A stretch of 64,000 nt of DNA from Paenibacillus sp. FSL A5-0031 (GTDB lineage Bacteria > Bacillota > Bacilli > Paenibacillales > Paenibacillaceae), in assembly GCF_001956295.1 (NCBI RefSeq), contig NZ_MRTD01000003.1, positions 372,001-436,000 of the forward strand, given 5' to 3'. This document shows, one piece after another, positions 1 to 9,365 of this stretch. The notes under the pieces were generated by a model. That model did not search any database. It saw only the letters and a program-made list of their open reading frames with translations, and was not told the origin of the DNA. The position numbers and the translations under genes are program-made. The first letter of the stretch is position 1; each line of letters opens with the position of its first letter.

Positions 1-1
1 A

Positions 2-685
2 CTTGAAGGCTGGGTTGACGGATTCCTGAAAGGCCTGTCCAAAGACAGCAAAGTCGTGACCAAAGAAATCAGCAAAGGCATTCCATTAATTGAGGGTAAT
101 GAAGATGAGCATGATCATGAACATGAAGAAGAACATGCGGATGAAGATTCGCATGAACATGGCGGCTTGGACCCGCACACTTGGGTTAGTCCAAAATCAG
201 CCCTTACATTAGCTGAAAATGTGAAAAACAGCTTAATTGAAGCCGATAGCGCAAACCAAGCAGATTATGAGAAAAACTACGAGGCACTAAAAGTAAAGCT
301 CGAAGCAATCGATGCGGATTACACGGCAAAGCTTGCACAAACATCGAACAAAAACATCGTTACCTCGCATCAAGCGTTTGGTTACTTAGCTCGTGATTAC
401 GGATTGAAGCAAATTTCAATCATGGGACTTAGCCCTGACGCTGAGCCACGTGCACAGGATTTGCTCAAAATTGCGAAGTTTGTTAAAGCAAACGATGTAA
501 AATATATCTTTTTCGAAGAATTAGTTTCAGATCAACTTGCCAAAACGCTTGCAGGCGAAGCGGACGTTGAGACAATGGTGCTTAATCCGCTCGAAGGCCT
601 AACGCCGGATCAAGAAAAAGCGGGAGACACGTACTTAACCCTAATGGGACGAAACTTGCAAAATCTTGTGCAAGCATTACAATAG
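2..685 (+). CDS. znuA: Zinc ABC transporter substrate-binding protein, 5'-truncated by window edge
   Basis: Reading frame is open from base 2, so only the last 227 residues are visible. The product is the extracellular metal-capture lipoprotein of a zinc importer (cluster A-I substrate-binding family). Seen: a His/Asp/Glu-rich loop (visible residues about 35-55) just before the conserved GLDPHTW, which carries one metal-ligand His. SHQAFGYLARDYGL (second His ligand) and FFEELVSDQLAKTLA (acidic ligand region) follow. The His-rich loop favours zinc over manganese. It lies upstream of and in the same direction as the matching ATPase and permease genes. The signal peptide is outside the window. 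Confidence 0.93.
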   Translation, partial: LEGWVDGFLKGLSKDSKVVTKEISKGIPLIEGNEDEHDHEHEEEHADEDSHEHGGLDPHTWVSPKSALTLAENVKNSLIEADSANQADYEKNYEALKVKLEAIDADYTAKLAQTSNKNIVTSHQAFGYLARDYGLKQISIMGLSPDAEPRAQDLLKIAKFVKANDVKYIFFEELVSDQLAKTLAGEADVETMVLNPLEGLTPDQEKAGDTYLTLMGRNLQNLVQALQ

Positions 686-744
686 AGCAAAAGGCAAACC
701 TGCGGAGCTGATTTATGCTCCGCATTGCTGTGAGGAGATAAATT

Positions 745-1569
745 ATGGCGCAATCAAATCGAATGACAAATGCGGATGCAAGCTGTCACCAAGAGGTTAT
801 TTCATTGGAGGACGTCTCCTTCTCTTATCAACAGCAGACGGTTATATCAAAGCTAAGCTTCGCGGTGAAGGAACGGGACTTTATCGGATTGATCGGCACG
901 AATGGCGCTGGAAAAACGACGCTGCTGCGAATGATCGTTGGATTGATAAAGCCAACGAGCGGAACGATCCGTTTGTTTGGTGAGAAAGTAGACAAATTTA
1001 AGCAGTGGGAGCGCATCGGATATGTCCCGCAGAAAAACACATTAAATCCGTTGTTTCCAGCTACTGTTCGGGAGGTCGTCTTGTCAGGCCTTTATGGGCG
1101 AAGCAAGCTGTTTAAGAAATTAAGCAAAATGGATTATCAAAAATGTGACGATGCTTTGCAAGCAATGGGGATTGAGGATATAAAGGATAAACGTATCGGG
1201 CAGTTGTCGGGCGGCCAGCAGCAGCGTGTATTTCTTGCCAGAGCGCTCATTAACAACCCATCGCTGCTTATTCTAGATGAGCCGACTGTGGGGATAGATA
1301 CGGAGACACAGGAAAGCTTCTTTCATATGATCAAGCATATGCATCAGCATCATAACATTACATTTCTAATGGTTTCTCATGACCTTGACATGATTCGCTC
1401 TTATTTAGGACAAGAGCCAGCCAGTGGAAACGGAAAGCTCAAGTTTCATATTAAACATTCGCACGAAACGCAGGATTGTGTAGAAAATGATCTTGCACAC
1501 AGCTTGAAAGGGCTAAGGGAACAAATGGAGAGCAGGAAAGAGGTTGTTTTGGTTGGAGATCGTAACTAG
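745..1569 (+). CDS. znuC: Zinc ABC transporter ATP-binding protein
   Basis: 274 residues; energises zinc uptake with the flanking binding protein and permease. Walker A GTNGAGKTT (51-59), signature LSGGQQQR (154-161), Walker B LLILDEP (174-180) and the SHD switch His are all present. The ATG has a GAGGAG site 8-10 bases upstream. A hairpin (GCGGAGC/GCTCCGC, about 700-728) without a T-run lies between znuA and this gene and could set the level of downstream expression. The C-terminal tail after about residue 225 contains scattered His residues (KFHIKHSHE). The 3' end overlaps the permease gene. Confidence 0.93.
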   Translation: MAQSNRMTNADASCHQEVISLEDVSFSYQQQTVISKLSFAVKERDFIGLIGTNGAGKTTLLRMIVGLIKPTSGTIRLFGEKVDKFKQWERIGYVPQKNTLNPLFPATVREVVLSGLYGRSKLFKKLSKMDYQKCDDALQAMGIEDIKDKRIGQLSGGQQQRVFLARALINNPSLLILDEPTVGIDTETQESFFHMIKHMHQHHNITFLMVSHDLDMIRSYLGQEPASGNGKLKFHIKHSHETQDCVENDLAHSLKGLREQMESRKEVVLVGDRN

Positions 1570-2362
1570 TGAATTTTTTCAAAGGGCTCTTATTGGCGGA
1601 CTTCTAATCGGGGTAACGGCACCGCTAATCGGCTTATTTCTTGTGCTGCGCAGGCTTTCAATGATTGGAGATACATTATCGCATGTATCTATTGCTGGAG
1701 TAGCGCTAGGTTTCTTGATTGGCGTGTATCCAATTGCTATGGGATTTGTGTTTGCGATTATTGCCTCATTTGCTATAGAGAAGCTTCGGAAAGCATATAA
1801 ATCATATGCAGAGCTGTCCATTGCCATTATCATGTCAGGCGGAGTCGCGCTCGCATCATTATTATTCACAATGGGCAAAGGATTCAACAGCAATGTGAAT
1901 AGTTACTTATTTGGAAGTATTTATACTTTGAGCACCACTGATCTTTACGTAATAGGCGTCGTTACACTAATTGTTCTTATTGCGATTAGGCTTCAAGTAA
2001 AGGAGCTATTCCTGCTTACGTTCGATGAGGACGCGGCAGCAGTGAGCGGCTTGCCCGTCAAATTTTATAATGTTATGATTAGCGTGCTTACTGCTCTAGT
2101 TATTAGTGTTTCTATCAAAATTGTAGGTGCGCTGCTTGTATCGGCCTTGCTGACTATACCAGCCGCATGCAGCTTGATCATTGCCCGCAGTTTCCGTCAA
2201 AGCGTTATAACGGTCGTCATTATTGGCGAAATTGCCGTTGTATTAGGCTTACTAATCGCGGGTGTATGGAATTTGGCACCAGGCGGTACTATTGTATTAT
2301 TGCTAATTGCTGTGCTGCTGTTGCTGCTCGTTTTCCGCCGTGGCATGCGACCAGGCAGTTAA
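1553..2362 (+). CDS. znuB: Zinc ABC transporter permease
   Basis: Polytopic membrane protein of the ABC-3 (ZnuB/AdcB) family, about 269 residues, with many hydrophobic segments and the family features RALIGGLLIGVTAPLIG near the start and SGLPVKFYN in the middle. The TTG at 1553 is preferred because AAGAGG lies 10 bases upstream. An in-frame TTG at 1544 would sit directly against that site. Either way the gene overlaps the end of the ATPase gene, so the two are probably translationally coupled. Zur-type regulation is likely for the operon, but its promoter is outside the window. Confidence 0.9.
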   Translation: MEIVTSEFFQRALIGGLLIGVTAPLIGLFLVLRRLSMIGDTLSHVSIAGVALGFLIGVYPIAMGFVFAIIASFAIEKLRKAYKSYAELSIAIIMSGGVALASLLFTMGKGFNSNVNSYLFGSIYTLSTTDLYVIGVVTLIVLIAIRLQVKELFLLTFDEDAAAVSGLPVKFYNVMISVLTALVISVSIKIVGALLVSALLTIPAACSLIIARSFRQSVITVVIIGEIAVVLGLLIAGVWNLAPGGTIVLLLIAVLLLLLVFRRGMRPGS

Positions 2363-2383
2363 TGAGGATTGGAGTGAGAGGGT

Positions 2384-3097
2384 TTGTCCGACATTAACAT
2401 TTGGCTGGCCTTAGGGGCTGGCTTTGCATCGTTCATATCACCTTGCTGCTTACCGCTTTATCCTTCGTATTTATCATACATAACGGGAATATCGGTAGCG
2501 GATTTGAAGGGCAATACACATGCCAAACAAAAACGCATGCGAACGATGTCACACACGCTGTTTTTCATTTTGGGCTTCTGCACCGTGTATTATGCATTAG
2601 GCTACGGAACGAATGTATTTGCTGAATTTTTCAGTGAATATCGAGATCTGATTAGGCAATTATCAGCGATATTGATTATTTTAATGGGACTATTTCTAAT
2701 TGGATTATTTCAGCCGCAGCTCCTGATGAAGGAACGAAGAATGAATCTTATTCCGAAAAAAGCGAACTATGTCAGCTCCTTTATTTTTGGAATCGGCTTC
2801 TCCGCAGGCTGGACTCCATGTACAGGTCCCGCGCTTACTGCGATTTTAGGTCTTGCAGCATCGGAACCTGGCACATGGTTTCAGCTAACGACTGCCTATT
2901 CATTAGGCTTTGCGATACCTTTTTTTGTACTAGCCTTTTTCCTTGGTACGGCAAGATGGATACTGAAATATTCAGCTAGCGTAATGAAGGTTGGCGGAGC
3001 TGTTATGATTTTGATGGGTGTATTATTGTTTACCGATCAAATGACCAAAATTACGATCTGGCTTAATATGATTACGCCGGAATGGTTGAAATTTTAA
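2384..3097 (+). CDS. ccdA: Cytochrome c biogenesis protein CcdA
   Basis: 237-residue membrane protein of the CcdA/DsbD family, which passes electrons from cytoplasmic thioredoxin to extracytoplasmic thiols for cytochrome c maturation and, in Bacillus, endospore cortex formation. Seen: about six membrane segments, FISPCCLPLYPSYLSY near the N-terminus (Cys-Cys) and GWTPCTGP in the second half. These are the two halves that carry the redox cysteines in the family. The start is TTG with GGAGTGAGAGGG upstream. It starts 22 bases after znuB and may be cotranscribed with it. Confidence 0.92.
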   Translation: MSDINIWLALGAGFASFISPCCLPLYPSYLSYITGISVADLKGNTHAKQKRMRTMSHTLFFILGFCTVYYALGYGTNVFAEFFSEYRDLIRQLSAILIILMGLFLIGLFQPQLLMKERRMNLIPKKANYVSSFIFGIGFSAGWTPCTGPALTAILGLAASEPGTWFQLTTAYSLGFAIPFFVLAFFLGTARWILKYSASVMKVGGAVMILMGVLLFTDQMTKITIWLNMITPEWLKF

Positions 3098-3112
3098 GCT
3101 GATATGGATCTC

Positions 3113-4180
3113 TTACGTAAAATATTCAATTTTTGCTTCGGGAAAATGTTCAAAGATGCGCTCCGATAAATACATGCGGAGCGCATTTGCTTGTTCATCG
3201 GGATAGACGTATTTCCCTTGACCCCAGCGTCCCCATTTATATTTGCGTTTTTCAATATCCATCTCAAGCTTCGTCCGCGGATACCGCTTTTCAATAACTG
3301 CTTTTGCCGTTTTTGTAAAACGATGCTGAATGAGTTCAAATGTAAGGTCTTTGGTCACATCCTGCGGGAGTTTGTCTGCAAGTGAGGCTATAAGCTCGCC
3401 ATAGCCTTCCTCCCAGCCTTCATGCCAAATAATAGGGGCAATGATAAAGCCCATTGGATAACCTGCCCTAGCGACCTTTGCGGCGGCCTCAATGCGTTGA
3501 TCAAAGCTAGATGTAGCAGGCTCGAAATGCTTGATTACATATTTGGCATTTACGCTAAATCGGATACGGGTATGTCCATTGTGCTTTGCATCAAGAAGGG
3601 AATCCACATGGTGAAACTTGGTCACAAACCGAAGTCGTCCATGTTCTTGTTCCCCCATAAAATCAATAAGCTCGCGAAGGCTGCCTGTAATGGGCTCCAG
3701 TCCAACGGGATCGGATGTACATGCGGCTTCAAAGCGGGTAATTTCCGGTTTTCTCTCGTCGATGTACCCCTGAGCTGCCTCTAGAATATCGTCTATATTC
3801 ACATATACACGGATATAAGGTTTTGCTCCTAACGTTGTTTGCAAATAACAATAATGACAATGAGCCATACAACCGGTTGCTATCGGAATGGCGTATTCCG
3901 CTGAAGGCTTCGAAGTATCAAATTTCAAGGTTTTGCGTATGCCGACGACAAGCGTTCTTTTGGCGATCTTGTATTGTTCAAGCTCGGTATCGCCAGGTAA
4001 GTTCGTAATTCGGTTATGTGAGGTTGTCATTCGATAAGGAATGCCTTCTTTTTTGACCCATTCAAAAATACGCTGCCCTTTGGGATAATCGAGCGCAGAT
4101 GGTTCAAAATAAACAAGCTCGGGAACAAAGGAGAGGGTGGAGCGATCTGGTTTAGGACGATCAATAATTGCAGTGCTCAT
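3113..4180 (-). CDS. splB: Spore photoproduct lyase (radical SAM)
   Basis: 355 residues. Repairs the UV-induced thymine dimer of spore DNA (5-thyminyl-5,6-dihydrothymine) during germination. Seen: the radical-SAM triad C104-x3-C108-x2-C111 (GCMAHCHYC) and C154, which lies 50 residues after the first cluster Cys, the same offset as the H-atom-donor Cys141 of Bacillus subtilis SplB. The ATG is preceded by AGGAGG on the minus strand. It is convergent with ccdA, with stops 15 bases apart and no obvious terminator between. Expression in the forespore by sigma-G is known for the family, but I could not pick out a convincing promoter here. Confidence 0.96.
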   Translation of the reverse strand: MSTAIIDRPKPDRSTLSFVPELVYFEPSALDYPKGQRIFEWVKKEGIPYRMTTSHNRITNLPGDTELEQYKIAKRTLVVGIRKTLKFDTSKPSAEYAIPIATGCMAHCHYCYLQTTLGAKPYIRVYVNIDDILEAAQGYIDERKPEITRFEAACTSDPVGLEPITGSLRELIDFMGEQEHGRLRFVTKFHHVDSLLDAKHNGHTRIRFSVNAKYVIKHFEPATSSFDQRIEAAAKVARAGYPMGFIIAPIIWHEGWEEGYGELIASLADKLPQDVTKDLTFELIQHRFTKTAKAVIEKRYPRTKLEMDIEKRKYKWGRWGQGKYVYPDEQANALRMYLSERIFEHFPEAKIEYFT

Positions 4181-4306
4181 AGCTCATTCCTCCTGTAGAT
4201 TCATCACAATCAACATCATCTTATTGTGTGAAGGATGAGCGAAGCTGAAACTGGTAAGTTCAAGTGTTATTTGCGCTTCTTTATCTATTTTGGAGATGAG
4301 CTTGGG

Positions 4307-4336
4307 TTGCAGTGAACACAATGAACAGTGTATGAT
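4307..4336 (+). promoter_or_regulatory. Sigma-A-type promoter for mntR
   Basis: TTGCAG, 18-base spacer, TATGAT, ending 54 bases before the mntR start. Inferred from sequence match only. Confidence 0.5.
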
Positions 4337-4390
4337 ACAATAAGTAACGCCTGTGAAATAGGTGAAGAAGTATGGTTAGGGGGTTCTTCA

Positions 4391-4813
4391 GTGCCGACAC
4401 CGAGCATGGAAGACTACTTGGAAAGAATTTATAAGTTGATTGATGAAAAAGGTTATGCGCGTGTCTCGGACATTGCAGAAGGACTAGAGGTGCATCCTTC
4501 ATCGGTCACCAAGATGATTCAAAAGCTTGATAAAGATAATTATTTGATCTATGAGAAGTATCGCGGGCTGGTCCTGACCAATAAAGGGAAAAAAATGGGC
4601 AAAAGGCTTGTTGATCGGCATCAATTGTTAGAGTCATTCCTAACGACGATTGGCGTACAGGACGAGAATATTTATCAGGATGTTGAAGGAATCGAGCATC
4701 ATCTTAGCTGGGACTCTATAACCTGTATTGAAACTTTAGTTGAATATTTCCGAAGAGATTCTCAGCGTATGGACGAGCTTCGTGCCGTGCGTGCGGAAAT
4801 GGACAGCGAGTAA
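4391..4813 (+). CDS. mntR: Manganese-responsive transcriptional regulator MntR
   Basis: 140 residues, the usual MntR length, DtxR family. It represses manganese importers when Mn(II) is bound. Starting from the GTG at 4391 (TTAGGGGG about 10 bases upstream) gives the N-terminus [14 protein letters not shown], which matches the family. The winged helix comes first (residues about 20-65), then the dimerisation helix with HQLLESFL and the metal-ligand region [10 protein letters not shown] longer in-frame start at 4328 has no ribosome site. It is a single-gene transcript between its own promoter and a strong terminator. Confidence 0.95.
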   Translation: MPTPSMEDYLERIYKLIDEKGYARVSDIAEGLEVHPSSVTKMIQKLDKDNYLIYEKYRGLVLTNKGKKMGKRLVDRHQLLESFLTTIGVQDENIYQDVEGIEHHLSWDSITCIETLVEYFRRDSQRMDELRAVRAEMDSE

Positions 4814-4837
4814 TACATATCGATACGTACGAGAAAG

Positions 4838-4877
4838 CAAAAAGGACCGAGGCAATTATGCCTCGGTCCTTTTCTTT
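4838..4877. terminator. Bidirectional terminator between mntR and yqhP-position gene
   Basis: Perfect stem AAAGGACCGAGGC / GCCTCGGTCCTTT with a short loop, with A-run on the left and T-run on the right. It serves the convergent genes on both strands. Confidence 0.85.
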
Positions 4878-4881
4878 GATT

Positions 4882-5199
4882 TTAATGATATTTAGGTGTT
4901 TCGTCATCTTCCTTGCCGCCTTCAATGACACGAAACGGCACGGTCTTGGAGCGGTTTTTGTTCGTCCTCGTTTTGCTTGCAGGAGCACGTCTTTGTGTGA
5001 CATGGACTCCTCCTTGCCGCGTATTGTAACCTCTTAAGAAAGAAGGCGGATATTTATATAGCAAGAAAATGCCGCCAAGCACCACAATGGGAATTAGAAA
5101 GGTTATTGGGCTTTGGATAACGCTGTAAACGAGACCGATCAACAGCAGCGCCAAAAACGATATGGACCAAACATTCCATTTGCTTGGTATTCTGCTCAT
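4882..5199 (-). CDS. Small membrane protein at the yqhP position
   Basis: 105 residues with two adjacent hydrophobic segments (about 12-45) followed by a basic cytoplasmic-type tail rich in Arg/Lys and a polar C-terminus. Its place directly downstream of the yqhQ homologue matches yqhP in Bacillus subtilis, but I assign no function. The start ATG has AAGGCGG upstream on the minus strand. It is probably cotranscribed with the following yqhQ gene, 31 bases away. Confidence 0.7.
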   Translation of the reverse strand: MSRIPSKWNVWSISFLALLLIGLVYSVIQSPITFLIPIVVLGGIFLLYKYPPSFLRGYNTRQGGVHVTQRRAPASKTRTNKNRSKTVPFRVIEGGKEDDETPKYH

Positions 5200-5230
5200 T
5201 GTAATTCCGCCTTTCCCTTTTCAATAGAAA

Positions 5231-6193
5231 TTATTTCATTTGTTTGTCTAGTTCAAGCATGCGCTTGAAGGAAGCAATGGATACCGCAACTTGCTCATCA
5301 CGCGGTTCTTTGGTCGTTAGAAGCTGCAGCCATAGTCCCGGATATCCGAGGTAGCGCAGCACTGGAATTTCACGCAAAGCATTTGTCCAGCGAAGCACTT
5401 CGTAGGAGAGGCCAAGAACGAGTGGAAGCAGTAAGATACGGATGTAGACGCGTTCCCAAATGGTGTCCCAAGTAAAGAAAGGCAAGGAGTAGACAACAAC
5501 TCCTACAATAACGGTGAACACGATAAAGCTTGAACCGCAGCGGTAGTGAAGGCGGCTGTACTTCTGTACATTTTGAATCGTAAGCTCTTCACCAGCTTCA
5601 TAAGTACTAATTACTTTATGCTCAGCTCCATGATATTGGAACAACCGCTTAATTAACGGTGTCATAGAAATGAAATACAAATAAGAAAGCAGCAAAATAA
5701 TTTTGATAAGTCCTTCTAATAAGTTATGACCGATTTTATTTTCAAATACCCCTGAGAAAAGAAGTTCCTCGAGCGCTGCGGGTGCAGCAGTGAAAATAAG
5801 TTTGCCGAAAATAAAGGAAAGCACGCCGGCGACAGCCACGCCAACAATCATGCTGAGACTCCAGCCTTGCTTTTTCTCTTCCTTTACTGCAGCGGGTTGT
5901 TGATTGCTGTCTGTTTCTTTACCCTCACCGGCTTCATCCTCAGCGTAGGCTTCCATAGAGAAGTTCAAATGCTGGGAGCCTTTGGCGCTTGATTCAAGAA
6001 TACCGACAACGCCTCGAACGAGAGGGATTTTTTTCAATGCTTGAATCCAATTCTTCGTTGTGCGAGGTACTTCATAAAATACGATTTCATCATTTTTGCG
6101 TCGGACAGCTGTTACGTTAACGTGTTTGCCAGCAAACATAACGCCTTCAATAACCGCTTGTCCGCCATATATGCTTCGGGAGTCTTGCGGCAA
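5231..6193 (-). CDS. yqhQ: DUF1385 membrane protein YqhQ
   Basis: 320 residues. N-terminal YGGQAVIEGVMF is the DUF1385 signature. The centre holds about four membrane segments and the conserved HGAEHKVI and YEAGEELTIQNV stretch. The biochemical function is not established. Start is TTG with GGAAGGTGA upstream on the minus strand. The acidic/polar insertion around residues 85-105 is variable in the family. It is transcribed away from yqhR across a 219-base divergent gap. Confidence 0.9.
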   Translation of the reverse strand: MPQDSRSIYGGQAVIEGVMFAGKHVNVTAVRRKNDEIVFYEVPRTTKNWIQALKKIPLVRGVVGILESSAKGSQHLNFSMEAYAEDEAGEGKETDSNQQPAAVKEEKKQGWSLSMIVGVAVAGVLSFIFGKLIFTAAPAALEELLFSGVFENKIGHNLLEGLIKIILLLSYLYFISMTPLIKRLFQYHGAEHKVISTYEAGEELTIQNVQKYSRLHYRCGSSFIVFTVIVGVVVYSLPFFTWDTIWERVYIRILLLPLVLGLSYEVLRWTNALREIPVLRYLGYPGLWLQLLTTKEPRDEQVAVSIASFKRMLELDKQMK

Positions 6194-6412
6194 GTGCTTG
6201 TCACCTTCCTTGATTGGAATATCGCCTTAGCTGTTGCGACGAATGTACCTTATCTTTGTATGTCTATTGTACTTGATCTATCAGTCAATTGCCAACGTCA
6301 GCGTACATAAAGGAAGGGATAGGCAAGTTGACGGTAAAGTATGGTTATCCATCGCTATTATTTCACATACTAATTCGGACAACTATGGAAATAAGAGTGG
6401 AGGCTTAGCGTA

Positions 6413-6919
6413 ATGGCTAACAATAAACAACGAAACCAATATGATAAACAGGATCATGTAACAAACCCGTGGCTTTACGCAATCAAAATCGGTTTTTTTG
6501 CTGGCTTAATATGGGGCGTAGTACGCTGGATGTTCTTTGAGATGAATTTTACGAAGGTGCTTCCCGGATTTGTGGCAGATCCTTTTTTTAAAGCTTCTTT
6601 TCTAAAAACGGGATGGGGAGAAGTTGTAAGTATTGGTGCGTTTATTATTTTTTCAATTGTGGCTGCCTTTCTATATAAAGTTATACTTGGGAAGCTGCGA
6701 GGACCTTGGCCGGGTATCATATACGGTTTGGTTTGGTGGGCGATTTTGTTTATTGCGGTGGGACCGCTGCTCGGCGTTATGCCAGGTATCACTAAAGCGG
6801 GCTGGAATACGCTTTACACAGAGTTGTGTGTCTTTCTTCTATGGGGCGTATTCATTGGTTATTCGATTGCTTTTGAGTTCACGGATGAAGCATCGAGGGA
6901 GCCTGCGAAAGCTCAGTAG
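6413..6919 (+). CDS. yqhR: Conserved membrane protein YqhR
   Basis: 168 residues with four predicted membrane segments and a charged N-terminal tail. GVMPGITKAGWNTLYTE near the C-terminus is typical of the YqhR family. Its place beside yqhQ and before aroQ is the Bacillales arrangement. GTGGAGGC precedes the ATG. Function unknown. Confidence 0.87.
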   Translation: MANNKQRNQYDKQDHVTNPWLYAIKIGFFAGLIWGVVRWMFFEMNFTKVLPGFVADPFFKASFLKTGWGEVVSIGAFIIFSIVAAFLYKVILGKLRGPWPGIIYGLVWWAILFIAVGPLLGVMPGITKAGWNTLYTELCVFLLWGVFIGYSIAFEFTDEASREPAKAQ

Positions 6920-7011
6920 CGAGTTCTACTTCTCAAGCGGCAGACATTTGTGGTAAAATGGCTAATGATCTTTGAACCTATGATGGATTCGGTTGCTTGG
7001 GAGGTGCATTC

Positions 7012-7452
7012 ATGCACAAAATTGTTGTTTTAAACGGACCGAACTTAAATATGCTCGGCATTCGTGAGCCTAGCGTATACGGGACAGAAACACTTGCAGA
7101 CATCGAATCGCTCTTGAAGGATAAAGCTGAGGCGCTTGGCGTCTCCGTTGAATTTTTCCAAACGAATCATGAGGGCGATATGATTGATCGAATACATAGT
7201 GCGTACGGCAAAGCAGACGGCATTGTCATCAATCCTGGTGCTTGGACCCATTACAGCTACGCGCTTCGCGATGCGCTTAGCACCGTTGATTTGCCGATTA
7301 TCGAGGTGCATATGTCGAACATTCACAAGAGAGAAGCGTTCCGTCATACGTCCGTCGTTGCTGCGATTGCAGTCGGTCAAATTGCCGGCTTCGGGTCTGA
7401 CAGCTATGAGCTTGGTCTAACTGCGCTCGTGCGTCACTTGAACAAACAGTAA
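7012..7452 (+). CDS. aroQ: 3-dehydroquinate dehydratase, type II
   Basis: 146 residues. Third step of the shikimate pathway, dehydrating 3-dehydroquinate. Seen: [17 protein letters not shown] with the catalytic Tyr (Y23), [22 protein letters not shown] and [15 protein letters not shown], all type II signatures. The ATG at 7012 is chosen over an in-frame TTG at 6997 because GGGAGGTG lies just before it. It is the first of an apparent aroQ-papA-efp operon. Confidence 0.96.
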   Translation: MHKIVVLNGPNLNMLGIREPSVYGTETLADIESLLKDKAEALGVSVEFFQTNHEGDMIDRIHSAYGKADGIVINPGAWTHYSYALRDALSTVDLPIIEVHMSNIHKREAFRHTSVVAAIAVGQIAGFGSDSYELGLTALVRHLNKQ

Positions 7453-7477
7453 TAAGTTAAGAGAGGGTGAAGCGGTT

Positions 7478-8551
7478 ATGGCAAACGATAGAGTAAAACG
7501 ACTTCGGCAGCTGATGGAAGAACATCGCTTTGAAGCGATACTGATTGGAAGCGAGTATAACCGTCGCTACATAAGCGGATTCACTGGTTCGTCAGGCATG
7601 GTGTTGATTACGCTAAGCGAAAGCTATTTGCTGACGGATTTCCGCTACCGCACACAAGCGCCGCAGCAGGCGGTCAATTTTCAAATTGTTGAGCATGGTT
7701 CGAACCCGCTTGCGGATGTGCTTGAGCTGCTAAGACAACATAAGTTGTCGAAGCTGGCTTTTGAACAAGACCATGTCGTATACAGTGAATTTACAGCTTG
7801 GTCGAAAACATTAGACGGTATCACGCTTGAGCCTGCCTCAGGATTAGTGGAACAGCTTCGCTACATTAAGGACGAGGCAGAACTTCAAATTATGCAGGAA
7901 GCTGCCGATCTTGCGGACAGCACCTTCAATCACATTTTGAAGCTCATTCGCCCAGGAGTTCGTGAAACGGATATCGCACTTGAAATGGAAGTTTATATGC
8001 GCAGCCATGGCGCGACTTCTTCTTCCTTCGATACGATCGTAGCCTCAGGCGAGCGCTCTGCGTTGCCGCATGGAGTAGCTAGCGATCGCATTATTGGGAA
8101 TAATGAGTTTGTAAAGCTTGATTTCGGCGCTTATTACAACGGTTATTGCTCCGATTTGACACGCACAGTCGTGGTCGGCACTCCGACAGCTAAGCATCTC
8201 GAGATTTACAATATCGTGCTTGAAGCGCAGTTGCATGCACTTGAGCATATTAAGCCAGGCATGACCGGTCGTGAAGCGGATGCGCTAACTCGCGATATTA
8301 TTACGAAATACGGTTATGGCGATCTATTTGGACACGGTACCGGACACGGTCTAGGCATGGAAATTCATGAGGCCCCTAGGTTGTCCAAATTCAGTGAAAC
8401 GATTTTAACCCCCGGCATGACGGTTACGGTAGAACCCGGCATTTACGTACCAGGCTTCGGCGGCGTACGCATTGAGGATGACATCGTTATTACGGAAACC
8501 GGTATTAAAATATTAACCTCATCCCCGAAGGATTTAATCACTCTGGGTTAA
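7478..8551 (+). CDS. papA: Xaa-Pro peptidase, M24 family (YqhT/PapA type)
   Basis: 357 residues with an N-terminal creatinase-like domain (1-130) and a pita-bread metallopeptidase domain. The dinuclear metal ligands are visible in [15 protein letters not shown] (two Asp), [13 protein letters not shown] (His), [10 protein letters not shown] (Glu) and GVRIEDD (Glu). It cleaves N-terminal residues ahead of proline, with the precise substrate unknown. The position directly before efp is conserved in Bacillales, where such peptidases may act on proline-rich products. AGAGGGTGA precedes the ATG. Confidence 0.93.
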   Translation: MANDRVKRLRQLMEEHRFEAILIGSEYNRRYISGFTGSSGMVLITLSESYLLTDFRYRTQAPQQAVNFQIVEHGSNPLADVLELLRQHKLSKLAFEQDHVVYSEFTAWSKTLDGITLEPASGLVEQLRYIKDEAELQIMQEAADLADSTFNHILKLIRPGVRETDIALEMEVYMRSHGATSSSFDTIVASGERSALPHGVASDRIIGNNEFVKLDFGAYYNGYCSDLTRTVVVGTPTAKHLEIYNIVLEAQLHALEHIKPGMTGREADALTRDIITKYGYGDLFGHGTGHGLGMEIHEAPRLSKFSETILTPGMTVTVEPGIYVPGFGGVRIEDDIVITETGIKILTSSPKDLITLG

Positions 8552-8579
8552 GGACTATTCATTCAGGAGGGAATCAGCA

Positions 8580-9137
8580 ATGATTTCAGTAAACGATTTT
8601 AAAACAGGCTTGACCGTGCAAGTAGACTCCGATATTTTTACAGTTCTAGACTTTCAGCACGTAAAACCTGGTAAAGGCGCTGCATTCGTACGCTCTAAGC
8701 TGAAAAACCTTCGCAACGGCAACGTTGTTGAGAAAACGTTCCGTGCTGGCGAGAGCATTGGCCGCGCGATCATCGAAAACCGTGAAGTGCAATATTTGTA
8801 TAACTCAGGTTCGGAGTATACCTTCATGGATAACGAGACGTTTGACCAATTTAACTTGGACAAGAAACAGCTTGAGTGGGAGCTTAACTTCCTGAAAGAA
8901 AACATGAACGTTAACATTTCGAGCTATCAAGGTGAAATCCTTGGTATTCAAATGCAAAACAGCGTAGAGCTGAAAGTTATTGAAACAGAGCCGGGCGTGA
9001 AGGGCAACACAGCGCAAGGCGCAACAAAAACAGCTAAGGTTGAAACTGGCCTTAACGTTCAAGTTCCACTGTTCATTAACGAAGGCGATGTTTTGCTGAT
9101 CGATACTCGTGAAGGCAAATACATCTCGCGCGCTTAG
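8580..9137 (+). CDS. efp: Elongation factor P
   Basis: 185 residues, standard length. Relieves ribosome stalling at polyproline. The loop [12 protein letters not shown] places Lys32 at the modified position (5-aminopentanol in Bacillus subtilis). Domain II ([13 protein letters not shown]) and the C-terminal [17 protein letters not shown] are intact. A strong AGGAGGG site precedes the ATG. It is the last gene of the aroQ-papA-efp unit, and a terminator lies 114 bases downstream. Confidence 0.97.
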   Translation: MISVNDFKTGLTVQVDSDIFTVLDFQHVKPGKGAAFVRSKLKNLRNGNVVEKTFRAGESIGRAIIENREVQYLYNSGSEYTFMDNETFDQFNLDKKQLEWELNFLKENMNVNISSYQGEILGIQMQNSVELKVIETEPGVKGNTAQGATKTAKVETGLNVQVPLFINEGDVLLIDTREGKYISRA

Positions 9138-9249
9138 TAAGCAGCTTGACTAGTGTAAACGGCTAAAGCCATCCTTGGAGGCTTAGCTTTCGTTTCGCGG
9201 AGAAATATAAGCTGTTTATAAGTGTGCTAGCTTATAAATTCTTATATTT

Positions 9250-9283
9250 AAAACCGTCCGAAGGATTTCGGACGGTTTTTTTG
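9250..9283 (+). terminator. Terminator after efp
   Basis: AAACCGTCCGAA / TTCGGACGGTTT stem with four-base loop, followed by T7. Confidence 0.88.
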
Positions 9284-9365
9284 TAAGAGAATATACCCAT
9301 AGGTAAGCGCAATGTGTTATAATATTGACTTGTATGTATATGTCAGGTTTAGGAGTGAATCGGCT

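Noticed and set aside
666..983. 105-residue frame overlapping the start of znuC
   Set aside because: Overlaps a clear ATPase gene in another frame and has no site or domain.
4716..5003. 95-residue leftward frame spanning the mntR terminator
   Set aside because: Would read through a strong bidirectional terminator and overlaps both real genes.
9138..9365. Lysine riboswitch ahead of lysC
   Set aside because: The leader holds only the efp terminator and a weak promoter; no room or matching conserved segments for the riboswitch.
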